From the NCBI GenBank assembly GCA_005881025.1, contig VBFO01000006.1:1-49886 (forward strand): DNA of 49,886 nt. The letters run 5' to 3'. Of this stretch, positions 34,011 to 40,243 are shown piece by piece. The position numbers and the translations under genes are program-made. Under the pieces are notes generated by a model, which was given only the letters and a program-made list of their open reading frames with translations, was not told the origin of the DNA and did no database searches. The number at the start of each line of letters is the position of its first letter. Within the stretch, counting starts at the first letter, position 1. This stretch comes from Chloroflexota bacterium (GTDB lineage Bacteria > Chloroflexota > Dormibacteria > Dormibacterales > Dormibacteraceae).

Positions 34011-35609
34011 TCAGGTCAAGCGTGCGTACTCGAGCGAGTCCAGCAGCGCCTCCAGCGAGGCCTCGATGATGTTGCTCGAGCACCCGACGGTGGCCCACCT
34101 GCGCGATCCTTTTCCCGATTCAACCAGCACTCGCGTGGTCGCTGCGGTGCCGGCGCCGCCGTCGAGGATGCGCACCTTGTAATCGAGCAGGCGCACTCCC
34201 TTCAAAGCAGGGAAGGAAGGGATGAGCGCCTTGCGCAGCGCAGCGTCCAGAGCGTTGACCGGGCCGTTGCCTGACGCCGCCGTGTGATAGACCTCGTCGC
34301 CGACCTCGACCTTGACGGTGGCTTCGGCCTGTACGGCTGCGCCGTGCTTGCGGACCATTGTCGTGAAGTCGACCACCCGCCACGGCGCGGTGTAATCAGG
34401 CCTGAGCCTGCGCAGCAGCAGCTCGAACGATGCGTCAGCCGCCTCGTAGGAGTAACCGCGGTGCTCGAGCTCCTTCAAGTGCTGCACGAGCCGGCGCGTC
34501 TCAGGATCGTCGCGGTCGAGCTCAAGCCCGAACTCTCGCGCCTTCGAGAGCACGTTTCCGCGCCCGGACAGCTCCGACACCAACACACGCTGTTGGTTCC
34601 CGACGAGCCCGGGATCGATGTGCTGGTACGCGTCGCTGTCCTTCAAGACCGCCGCCACGTGCTGGCCTCCCTTGTGCGCGAATGCGCCCAGGCCCACAAA
34701 CGGCTGCTGCGCCGGCAGCGCCAGGTTGGCGATCTCGGCCACGGTGCGGGCGAGCTCCGTGAACCGGCTCACACTGCCTGCGGGCATTGCCTCGACGCCC
34801 TGCTTGAGGACCAGGTTCGCCACGACCGAGATCAGGTTGGCGTTGCCGCACCTCTCTCCGTAGCCGTTGATGGTGCCCTGCACCATTTCAGCGCCCGCGG
34901 CGACGCCTTCGAGCGTGTTGGCCACCGCCAGCTCGCAGTCGTTGTGTGTGTGGATGCCCACGCGGGCGGTGGCGCCGGCCTCCCGCAGGCGCTGCGCTAC
35001 CGACTCCACACCTCGATGGACATGCACAGGAAGGCTGCCGCCGTTGGTGTCGCACAGCACGACCCAGGCAGCGCCGGCCGCGGCCGCCGCAGCGCACACC
35101 TCCAGCGCATATAAAGGATCGCGCGCGAATCCGTCGAAGAAGTGCTCGGCGTCGAACACGACCTCGTGACCCTTCGCGACTCCGTAAGCGACCGACTCGC
35201 CGATCATGGCCAGGTTCTCGTCGGTTGTGGTCTGCAGGACGGTACGGACCTGCCAGGTGTCGCTCTTGCCCACCAGCGTCCATGTCGGCGCTCCGCTGCG
35301 GTCGAGCGCGGCCAGGTTGGCATCATCCCTGCATGTGCCTCCGGCGCGCCGTGTGGCGCCGAAAGCAGCGAGCCGGGCCCGTTTGAGTGGGACACCGGCC
35401 ATCGCGGCGAAGAACTCCTCATCCTTGGGGTTGGAACCCGGGAATCCGCCCTCGACGTAGTCGACCCCGATCCGGTCGAGCGCGCGCGAGATCGACAGCT
35501 TGTCGGACACGGAAAAGGACACGCCCGAGCCCTGGGCGCCATCACGCAGGGTCGTGTCGTACACGACCACGCGCCGGGCTCCGTTCAGTTTCAACTTCTT
35601 GGCGGCCAT
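34011..35609 (-). CDS. cimA: (R)-citramalate synthase
   Basis: Condenses pyruvate and acetyl-CoA to (R)-citramalate, the entry to threonine-independent isoleucine synthesis. In the 532-aa protein the catalytic HMGL-like barrel begins VVVYDTTLRDGAQGSGVSFS, with DYVEGGFPGSNPKDEEFF (the citramalate-synthase variant), the metal ligands in RVGIHTHNDCELAVANTLEG and GYGERCGNANL, and a C-terminal LeuA-like allosteric domain (about 400-530) that would bind isoleucine. The ATG at 35609 sits seven T residues after GGGAGG, which is both its RBS and the 3' arm of a terminator hairpin. Expression is probably attenuated (see leader). Confidence 0.93.
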   Translation of the reverse strand: MAAKKLKLNGARRVVVYDTTLRDGAQGSGVSFSVSDKLSISRALDRIGVDYVEGGFPGSNPKDEEFFAAMAGVPLKRARLAAFGATRRAGGTCRDDANLAALDRSGAPTWTLVGKSDTWQVRTVLQTTTDENLAMIGESVAYGVAKGHEVVFDAEHFFDGFARDPLYALEVCAAAAAAGAAWVVLCDTNGGSLPVHVHRGVESVAQRLREAGATARVGIHTHNDCELAVANTLEGVAAGAEMVQGTINGYGERCGNANLISVVANLVLKQGVEAMPAGSVSRFTELARTVAEIANLALPAQQPFVGLGAFAHKGGQHVAAVLKDSDAYQHIDPGLVGNQQRVLVSELSGRGNVLSKAREFGLELDRDDPETRRLVQHLKELEHRGYSYEAADASFELLLRRLRPDYTAPWRVVDFTTMVRKHGAAVQAEATVKVEVGDEVYHTAASGNGPVNALDAALRKALIPSFPALKGVRLLDYKVRILDGGAGTAATTRVLVESGKGSRRWATVGCSSNIIEASLEALLDSLEYARLT

Positions 35610-35641
35610 AAAAAAACCTCCCAGCCGTTCGGCCGGGAGGT
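35610..35641 (-). terminator. Attenuator terminator in the cimA leader, containing the cimA RBS
   Basis: On the minus strand, ACCTCCCGGCC (35641-35631) pairs with GGCTGGGAGGT (35626-35616) around the loop GAAC: an 11-bp stem with one G-U pair. A run of seven T (35616-35610) runs directly into the cimA ATG. The 3' arm contains GGGAGG, the only Shine-Dalgarno for cimA, so the hairpin would hide it as well as terminate. Confidence 0.75.
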
Positions 35642-35681
35642 CCCTCGACTAGCGGTTGCGCGCTACGTCGCTGGACCTCCC
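35635..35681 (-). promoter_or_regulatory. Predicted antiterminator helix of the cimA leader
   Basis: GGGAGGTCC at 35681-35673 is the exact reverse complement of GGACCTCCC at 35643-35635, which forms the 5' arm of the terminator stem. The two helices cannot coexist. The upstream segment lies in leader codons 13-16, just after the Ile cluster, so the ribosome position on the leader would decide which helix forms. Confidence 0.6.
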
Positions 35682-35719
35682 AGGCGAATCTCGATCGCAA
35701 TCGCGTTGGAAACCTTCAT
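35663..35719 (-). CDS. Leader peptide of the cimA attenuator
   Basis: An 18-codon ORF reading MKVSNAIAIEIRLGGPAT and ending with TAG, 53 bases before cimA. Three of its residues 7-11 are Ile (ATT, ATC, ATT), with Val3 and Leu13 nearby. Its codons 13-16 overlap one arm of the antiterminator helix. No RBS is seen, but the predicted transcription start is only about 4-6 bases upstream, so translation may be leaderless. The combination fits ribosome-mediated attenuation by charged Ile-tRNA; expression of the peptide itself is inferred. Confidence 0.6.
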   Translation of the reverse strand: MKVSNAIAIEIRLGGPAT

Positions 35720-35731
35720 CGGTAGGGCAGC

Positions 35732-35760
35732 AGATTACCTCAGGCCGCCTCCGGCGTCAT
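35732..35760 (-). promoter_or_regulatory. Predicted promoter of the cimA leader
   Basis: On the minus strand, ATGACG (35760-35755) as a partial -35, a 17-base spacer and TAATCT (35737-35732) as -10. The start would fall near 35725-35723, a few bases before the leader ATG at 35719. The divergent ACT-domain gene has the same -10 hexamer, TAATCT. Confidence 0.45.
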
Positions 35761-35805
35761 GGTTTCGACCGCCAAAGCTTGGCCCGCCGGCTAGTGCGAG
35801 GCCAC

Positions 35806-35811
35806 TAATCT
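35806..35811 (+). promoter_or_regulatory. -10 element of the ACT-domain gene (leaderless start)
   Basis: TAATCT ends 6 bases before the GTG at 35818, so the mRNA probably begins at or very near the start codon. No Shine-Dalgarno is present. The -35 region is not convincing. Confidence 0.4.
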
Positions 35812-35817
35812 TCACGG

Positions 35818-36480
35818 GTGGCGGAGTCCAGGGTCCTGGGACTGCTCGTCGTGACGCGCGACCAGCCGGGAGTGTTCTACCGGGTGGCGGAGGTGATCTT
35901 CCGCCACGGCGGGAACATCGAGTACATCGCCGGCGGATCCGGGCGGGATCAGGAGGCCGAGCTCCAGCTCGAGGTCTCGGGCACCGCGGACGAGCATGAG
36001 CTTGTGCCTGAGCTCGAGGCTGTTGAGGGCGTCACCAGGGTCAGCCTGGTGCCGACCTTCCAGCGCATCTTCGGCAAGCGCGTCATCGTCATTGGAGGAG
36101 GCGCCCAGGTGGGCATGGTCGCGCAGGGCGCGGTCTCGGAGGCCGATCGCCACAACATCAGGGGAGAGCGCATCTCGGTGGACACCATTCCGCTGGTGGG
36201 GGAGGATCAGCTGGCTGACGCGGTGCGAGCCGTGGCGCGTCTGCACCGCGCCCGCGTGCTGGTGCTCGCCGGAGCGCTCATGGGAGGAGACATCTCCAAC
36301 GCCGTCCGCGAGATTCGCGAGGCAGGGATCATCGTGCTGTGCACCAACATGGCCGGCTCAGTGCCCGACGCCGCGGACCTTGTGGTCAGCGACCCGGTCG
36401 AAGCCGGCGTGATGGCGGTCATGCTCGTGGCGGATACGGCGAAATTCTCGATCGAGCACGTTCGCGGCCGACGATTCTGA
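35818..36480 (+). CDS. ACT-domain protein (DUF5612-like)
   Basis: A 220-aa protein. Residues 1-85 form an ACT domain (LGLLVVTRDQPGVFYRVAEV, then HGGNIEYIAGG), the usual amino-acid-binding regulatory module. Residues 85-215 hold an unrecognised alpha/beta domain with IGGGAQVGMVAQGAVSEADR and VLAGALMGGDISNAVREIRE, consistent with a DUF5612-type C-terminus. It is divergent from the cimA leader, so a role in branched-chain amino-acid sensing is plausible but unproven. The start is GTG. Its 3' end overlaps the convergent membrane gene by 62 bases. Confidence 0.7.
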   Translation: MAESRVLGLLVVTRDQPGVFYRVAEVIFRHGGNIEYIAGGSGRDQEAELQLEVSGTADEHELVPELEAVEGVTRVSLVPTFQRIFGKRVIVIGGGAQVGMVAQGAVSEADRHNIRGERISVDTIPLVGEDQLADAVRAVARLHRARVLVLAGALMGGDISNAVREIREAGIIVLCTNMAGSVPDAADLVVSDPVEAGVMAVMLVADTAKFSIEHVRGRRF

Positions 36481-37123
36481 AAGGCAGCTCGAGCACCGCG
36501 AATATCACCCCTGCCAGCAACGCCGCCCCCACGATGTACCAGGGCCATGGTCCCAACAGGTCGAGCACGTTGCTGCCAGGCGGCACGCTGCGCAGGAACA
36601 GGTAGTTGCCGTTCGTCAGCAGGTTGGCGAAAGCGTCAAGGACGAGCAGACCGACGCTGAGCCCGAACACACGCACCGCCGCCCACTGGCGGGGGTAGAT
36701 CCGAAGCCCAACCACCAGGAACAGGGCAGCGCCGGGGATGGCCGCATGCTGGATGAAGTACTGGAAGAAGGGGTAGGTGGGGAAGTGGTCGCCGATGTCC
36801 GGCGTCAGGACCCCGTTGGCGGTGCCGGCGATGCCCCAGAAGTAGGTGAGCTCGACGAGCAGCTGCCGGCGCGTCCACAGTGCCGCCACCGCGATGAGAG
36901 CCGCGACGTCACACAGGTGGAGCGGCAGGTCGTTCTGCAGGTTGAAGACACCGTCCCACCACTCCACGGCAAACCAGCTGATCTCGTTGACGGCGATCAG
37001 GATCGCCAGCGCCCGCGCAGCCGGGACCGTCCACGCGCCCGGGCGCATGCGAGCGGAAGTCACAAGCACCGTGATGACGGCCGCGCTTACGGTGACGGTG
37101 AGGATGTGCTCGAAGGAGAACAT
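36419..37123 (-). CDS. TIGR02206/YwaF-type integral membrane protein
   Basis: A 234-aa protein with about six or seven membrane helices. Its layout resembles the TIGR02206 family: NDLPLHLCDVAALIAV, YFWGIAGTANGVLTPDIGDHFP, and a final LLGPWPWYIVGAALLAGVIF. The function of the family is unknown. The C-terminal basic tail (VGRERARSR) would be cytoplasmic. It lies 10 bases downstream of the next minus-strand gene, so they are probably co-transcribed. The 3' end overlaps the ACT-domain gene. Confidence 0.75.
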   Translation of the reverse strand: MFSFEHILTVTVSAAVITVLVTSARMRPGAWTVPAARALAILIAVNEISWFAVEWWDGVFNLQNDLPLHLCDVAALIAVAALWTRRQLLVELTYFWGIAGTANGVLTPDIGDHFPTYPFFQYFIQHAAIPGAALFLVVGLRIYPRQWAAVRVFGLSVGLLVLDAFANLLTNGNYLFLRSVPPGSNVLDLLGPWPWYIVGAALLAGVIFAVLELPFRIVGRERARSRISPYPPRA

Positions 37124-37133
37124 CAGCGGAGGG

Positions 37134-38585
37134 TTATCGTGCGACAGGCACGCTTCCGGCGAACTCGCTCATCTCGTCGATGCGCTCGGCGACCAGCTGA
37201 AACCCCCGCTGGAGGCGGCGGTAGAAGGTGGGGCGGGAGAGGTGCAGGCGCTCCATGATCACCTCGTGGCTGCCTACCTTCTTGACGTAATAGTCGAGCA
37301 GCAGGCGTCCCGCTTCGGCGTCTCTTGGCTGGGATGATGCCGCCAGCTCGCTGATCACGTCGACGAGCACCGCGCGCAGGTTTGCGGCCGCCGACCCGCT
37401 GCCCTGGGCCACGCCTGGCAGCCCGCCGAGTGGGCTGCGGCCAAGCGCCTCCGGGGTGCCGAGGTCGTCTAGCGCCGCTCGCACGAGCTGCGGCCGGACG
37501 GTGCTGGCCGGGTCGCGTGTCCACCTGATCTCATTGCGGATCTCCACGGCGACGGGCATGGCTGGGATCAGGGGCGCCACCATCGCCGCGGGCAGGCCGG
37601 CTCGCAGCAGCCTGCCCATAAGCCAGCAGAGCATGATGCAGGCCAGGACCGCGCCCGACCAGAGGGATCCGCCCCAGACAGTGCCGTCGAACAGGATCCG
37701 GCCCATGTAAGCAAGCGCGAATGCGCCACCGATGACCGCACACAGGGATGCCGAAGGGCGGCCGGGCCGGCGCGCAGACCACGCGATCCACGCATCGGCG
37801 GCGAGGCCGGTGATGAACAGCACCGGTACGTACGACACGTGCAGCTTGGTGATGGTGACGAGAAGACCGTGGACCGTGAACACGAAGGTGAGCGATCCCG
37901 GTCGGAGCTTGAACCCGCTGTTCAGGAGCAGCCCCGCGCCCGCGAGGATCAACGACTGAGCCAGCAAAGCAGCCACGCCCACGTTCTTGCCGACCCAGCT
38001 CGGTGTGCCGGCGGGAACCGCGTACTGTGCCGACGCCCATGGATCGATCAGCGGGTGGACGAACTGCAGGGCAAAGGTCAGCACCGACAGCAGCAGCGAC
38101 GCCGACAGCAAGGTCACGACGCCCGCCGTTGTCTCGCCGCGGCGTGCGGCCGCGCGCAGCGGGCCGCTCACCATCACCGCGGCAGCGGCCATCTCGATCA
38201 GGCGTGGTGGAGTGAGCAGGGCATCCAGGCCCACCGCGTCTGGTCCCACCACGCCCTTCGCCCAGTAGCCGTTGTCCACGATCCAGGCGGCGCCGAATAT
38301 GAGCGCAGCGCCAAGCGATCCGATGTACCCGTCGGGAAGGGCGCGATCCCAGGGCTTCCCGGCTCTGAGCCCGGCCCCGAATCCGGCGAACAGAATGGCG
38401 GTGGCTGCAAGCCAGGCGGCAAGGACTATGCCGTAGCCGACGTTGGCGACCGCGTCGATCCGGTTCGGTTGGATCACGTACGCGTAGGAGGTGATGTACG
38501 CACCCAGCACAAGCGCCCCCATCAGGGCCGCCACCACCGCGTCGAAAACGCGAGGATCGGCCACCAAGCTTCGCGCCGACCTCAT
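37134..38585 (-). CDS. Polytopic membrane protein with C-terminal helix-turn-helix domain
   Basis: A 483-aa protein. Residues 15-335 contain about nine or ten hydrophobic segments with no transporter signature that I recognise. After EIRNEIRWTRDP the soluble C-terminus (about 345-483) has LVRAALDDLGTPEALGRSPL and then LLLDYYVKKVGSHEVIMERL, HLSRPTFYRRLQRGF, a helix-turn-helix of the kind found at the ends of some chloroflexal and actinobacterial regulators. It may be a membrane-bound one-component regulator. Four GAGACC-type repeats lie 37-77 bases ahead of its start. It starts 133 bases from the divergent coiled-coil protein gene. Confidence 0.65.
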   Translation of the reverse strand: MRSARSLVADPRVFDAVVAALMGALVLGAYITSYAYVIQPNRIDAVANVGYGIVLAAWLAATAILFAGFGAGLRAGKPWDRALPDGYIGSLGAALIFGAAWIVDNGYWAKGVVGPDAVGLDALLTPPRLIEMAAAAVMVSGPLRAAARRGETTAGVVTLLSASLLLSVLTFALQFVHPLIDPWASAQYAVPAGTPSWVGKNVGVAALLAQSLILAGAGLLLNSGFKLRPGSLTFVFTVHGLLVTITKLHVSYVPVLFITGLAADAWIAWSARRPGRPSASLCAVIGGAFALAYMGRILFDGTVWGGSLWSGAVLACIMLCWLMGRLLRAGLPAAMVAPLIPAMPVAVEIRNEIRWTRDPASTVRPQLVRAALDDLGTPEALGRSPLGGLPGVAQGSGSAAANLRAVLVDVISELAASSQPRDAEAGRLLLDYYVKKVGSHEVIMERLHLSRPTFYRRLQRGFQLVAERIDEMSEFAGSVPVAR

Positions 38586-38620
38586 GCCGGGCCAAACATA
38601 CTCGCGGCGGCCTGCATTTT

Positions 38621-38662
38621 TGAGACCAGTTTCGAGACCGAGCTGAGACTGGCTGTGAGACC
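38621..38662. repeat. Four phased GAGACC/T repeats in a divergent promoter region
   Basis: GAGACC at 38622-38627, 38634-38639 and 38657-38662, and GAGACT at 38645-38650, giving start-to-start steps of 12, 11 and 12 bases, about one helical turn each. Three of the four are preceded by T. The array lies between the membrane/HTH gene (minus) and the coiled-coil/protease operon (plus), a good position for cooperative binding by a regulator. Confidence 0.6.
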
Positions 38663-38718
38663 GGATCTGCAGAACATCGGTGGCGTTCCGGCCACCAGTT
38701 GCTCAGCAGGAGGATCCC

Positions 38719-39480
38719 ATGGCCATCAATCGCGAGTTCGACAGCATCGTGACCGTCGAGCCGCCCCCCGACGGGGCAGCGCCCGTATACCCGGAAGCCC
38801 TGAGTGCGGCCATTGCCGAGCCGCAAGCGATCCCGCAGACCGCGTTCCCAACATTCATCGAGCCTGTGGCTTCGGCGCCCGAAATCATGGTCGCGCCGGT
38901 TGCGCCGCGACAGGCGCGTAGGCGCCCGAGGTGGGTCGTGCCATCGGCCATCGCTGCCGTTGGACTCATCGCGTCAGGCACGCTCGGCTACTTCCTCTAC
39001 ACGACCAACTCGGAGCTCAACTCGACCAGGCACCGGCTCGCGGTGACCCAGCAGACGCTGGAGACCACCCAGCACCAGCTGGCCGACGCGAAGCTTGACC
39101 TCGCCACCAGGCAGCAGATCGAGAGGTACGTCTACCTCGTGACCGCAGACGCAGGCAAGGTCAACGTGGACTACAACCAGGTCGAGCTCTGTGACAGCTA
39201 CAGCACGTGCCGGTTTGCCGCGCAGGCGGCGCTGACCGACATGCAGTCACTTCAGACCGACCGCCACTCGCTGGTCGTGCCGGTTGACCTCGCCAACGCA
39301 GACAGCCAGCTCGGTGACAGCTTGAGCGCCGGCATCGCGGCGCTTCAGGAGCTCATCAGCGGGATGGACACCGACAACGTCAGCAAGATCAGGGATGGAT
39401 TCAAGAAGCTGGAAGGCGCGATGCTGACCATGTCCAAGGCCGAGGTCGTGCTCGGTTCAGAGCTCAGGCAGCAGGCGTGA
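38719..39480 (+). CDS. Single-pass membrane protein with coiled coil, function unknown
   Basis: A 253-aa protein. The N-terminal ~70 residues are proline-rich and cytoplasmic, followed by a basic RRRPRW and one membrane helix (VVPSAIAAVGLIASGTLGYF). An external heptad-like segment comes next (ELNSTRHRLAVTQQTLETTQ and onwards), then a ~130-residue helical domain with two Cys (ELCDSYSTCRF) that may form a disulfide. It resembles no family that I know. GGAGGA precedes the ATG at 38719. The stop overlaps the protease GTG, so both are coupled and may form one complex. Confidence 0.65.
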   Translation: MAINREFDSIVTVEPPPDGAAPVYPEALSAAIAEPQAIPQTAFPTFIEPVASAPEIMVAPVAPRQARRRPRWVVPSAIAAVGLIASGTLGYFLYTTNSELNSTRHRLAVTQQTLETTQHQLADAKLDLATRQQIERYVYLVTADAGKVNVDYNQVELCDSYSTCRFAAQAALTDMQSLQTDRHSLVVPVDLANADSQLGDSLSAGIAALQELISGMDTDNVSKIRDGFKKLEGAMLTMSKAEVVLGSELRQQA

Positions 39481-40238
39481 CCTTCCGTATCGGACGTATC
39501 GCTTCAATGGCGGCGGTGGCGCTCATCGTGGGCGCCGCCGGCGCCGCGGCCGGACTCGAGTGGCGCGCGAGTGCAGGCGAGGCGCAGACGCTTGCGTCGC
39601 AGACAAGAACCATCAACCACCTTCAGGATGAGGTCAGCTCGCTCGAGAGGTTTCTCTCCTCGCATCCTGAGTGGAGCGCTGTCGCGGACCGCGTGGAGCC
39701 GTCTGTGGTCACGGTCGAGACGGACGATGATCTCGGCTCCGGCTGGGTCGCGCACGCAGACGCGGGCGGATCCGACATAGTCACGAACTTTCACGTGGTC
39801 GAGTCCGCATATGCGGTCGGGGTCCGGTCGGTGGAGGTGTTTCACTTCGACCAGGAGCTGAAGGGCACCATCGTGCGCGTGGACCGAACCGATGATCTCG
39901 CGGTGGTTCATGTCAGCGAGCGTCTGCCGGCTCTGACCGCTGTGACAGCCAGGCCGAAGGCGGGCACCTGGGTGATGGCCGTCGGCGCACCGTTGGGCTT
40001 GAGCCAGTCGGTGTCGGTGGGCGTGATCGCGGCGTATCGCAGCATCGAAGGCAGCGATTACGTTCAGTTCACAGCGCAGATCAGCCCCGGCAACAGCGGC
40101 GGTCCAGTCACCGACCAGCAGGGTCGCGTGGTCGGCATCGCCACCGGCAAGCTCGTATATCCGGGATCCGAGGGTCTGGGTTTTGCGATCCCTGTCCAGA
40201 CCGCTTGCGCGAGCCTCGTCGCGTGCGAGCAAGCTTGA
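39477..40238 (+). CDS. Trypsin-like serine protease (S1C/HtrA-like, membrane-anchored, no PDZ)
   Basis: A 253-aa protein. An N-terminal signal-anchor (ASMAAVALIVGAAGAAAGLE) and a short coiled segment lead to a chymotrypsin-fold domain with the catalytic triad: His in IVTNFHVVESA, Asp in TDDLAVVHV and Ser in SPGNSGGPVTD. The oxyanion region reads GAPLGLSQSVSVGVI. No PDZ domain follows, unlike classical DegP/HtrA, so it is a minimal form. It should act outside the membrane. The GTG start overlaps the stop of the upstream coiled-coil protein, which may serve as its partner or substrate adaptor. Confidence 0.85.
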   Translation: MTFRIGRIASMAAVALIVGAAGAAAGLEWRASAGEAQTLASQTRTINHLQDEVSSLERFLSSHPEWSAVADRVEPSVVTVETDDDLGSGWVAHADAGGSDIVTNFHVVESAYAVGVRSVEVFHFDQELKGTIVRVDRTDDLAVVHVSERLPALTAVTARPKAGTWVMAVGAPLGLSQSVSVGVIAAYRSIEGSDYVQFTAQISPGNSGGPVTDQQGRVVGIATGKLVYPGSEGLGFAIPVQTACASLVACEQA

Positions 40239-40243
40239 GCGCG

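Noticed and set aside
35610-35760. T-box riboswitch as explanation of the cimA leader
   Set aside because: I see no T-box consensus (AGGGTGGNACCGCG) and the leader is too short for a specifier stem, whereas a short Ile-containing ORF is present.
38621-38662. CRISPR-like array
   Set aside because: Repeats of 6 bases with 5-6 base gaps are far too short for CRISPR; they fit protein-binding sites.
37839-38921. A 360-codon plus-strand frame across the membrane/HTH gene and the divergent promoter
   Set aside because: It runs antisense to a convincing membrane protein and across the GAGACC array, with low-complexity Arg/Gln/Gly-rich content.
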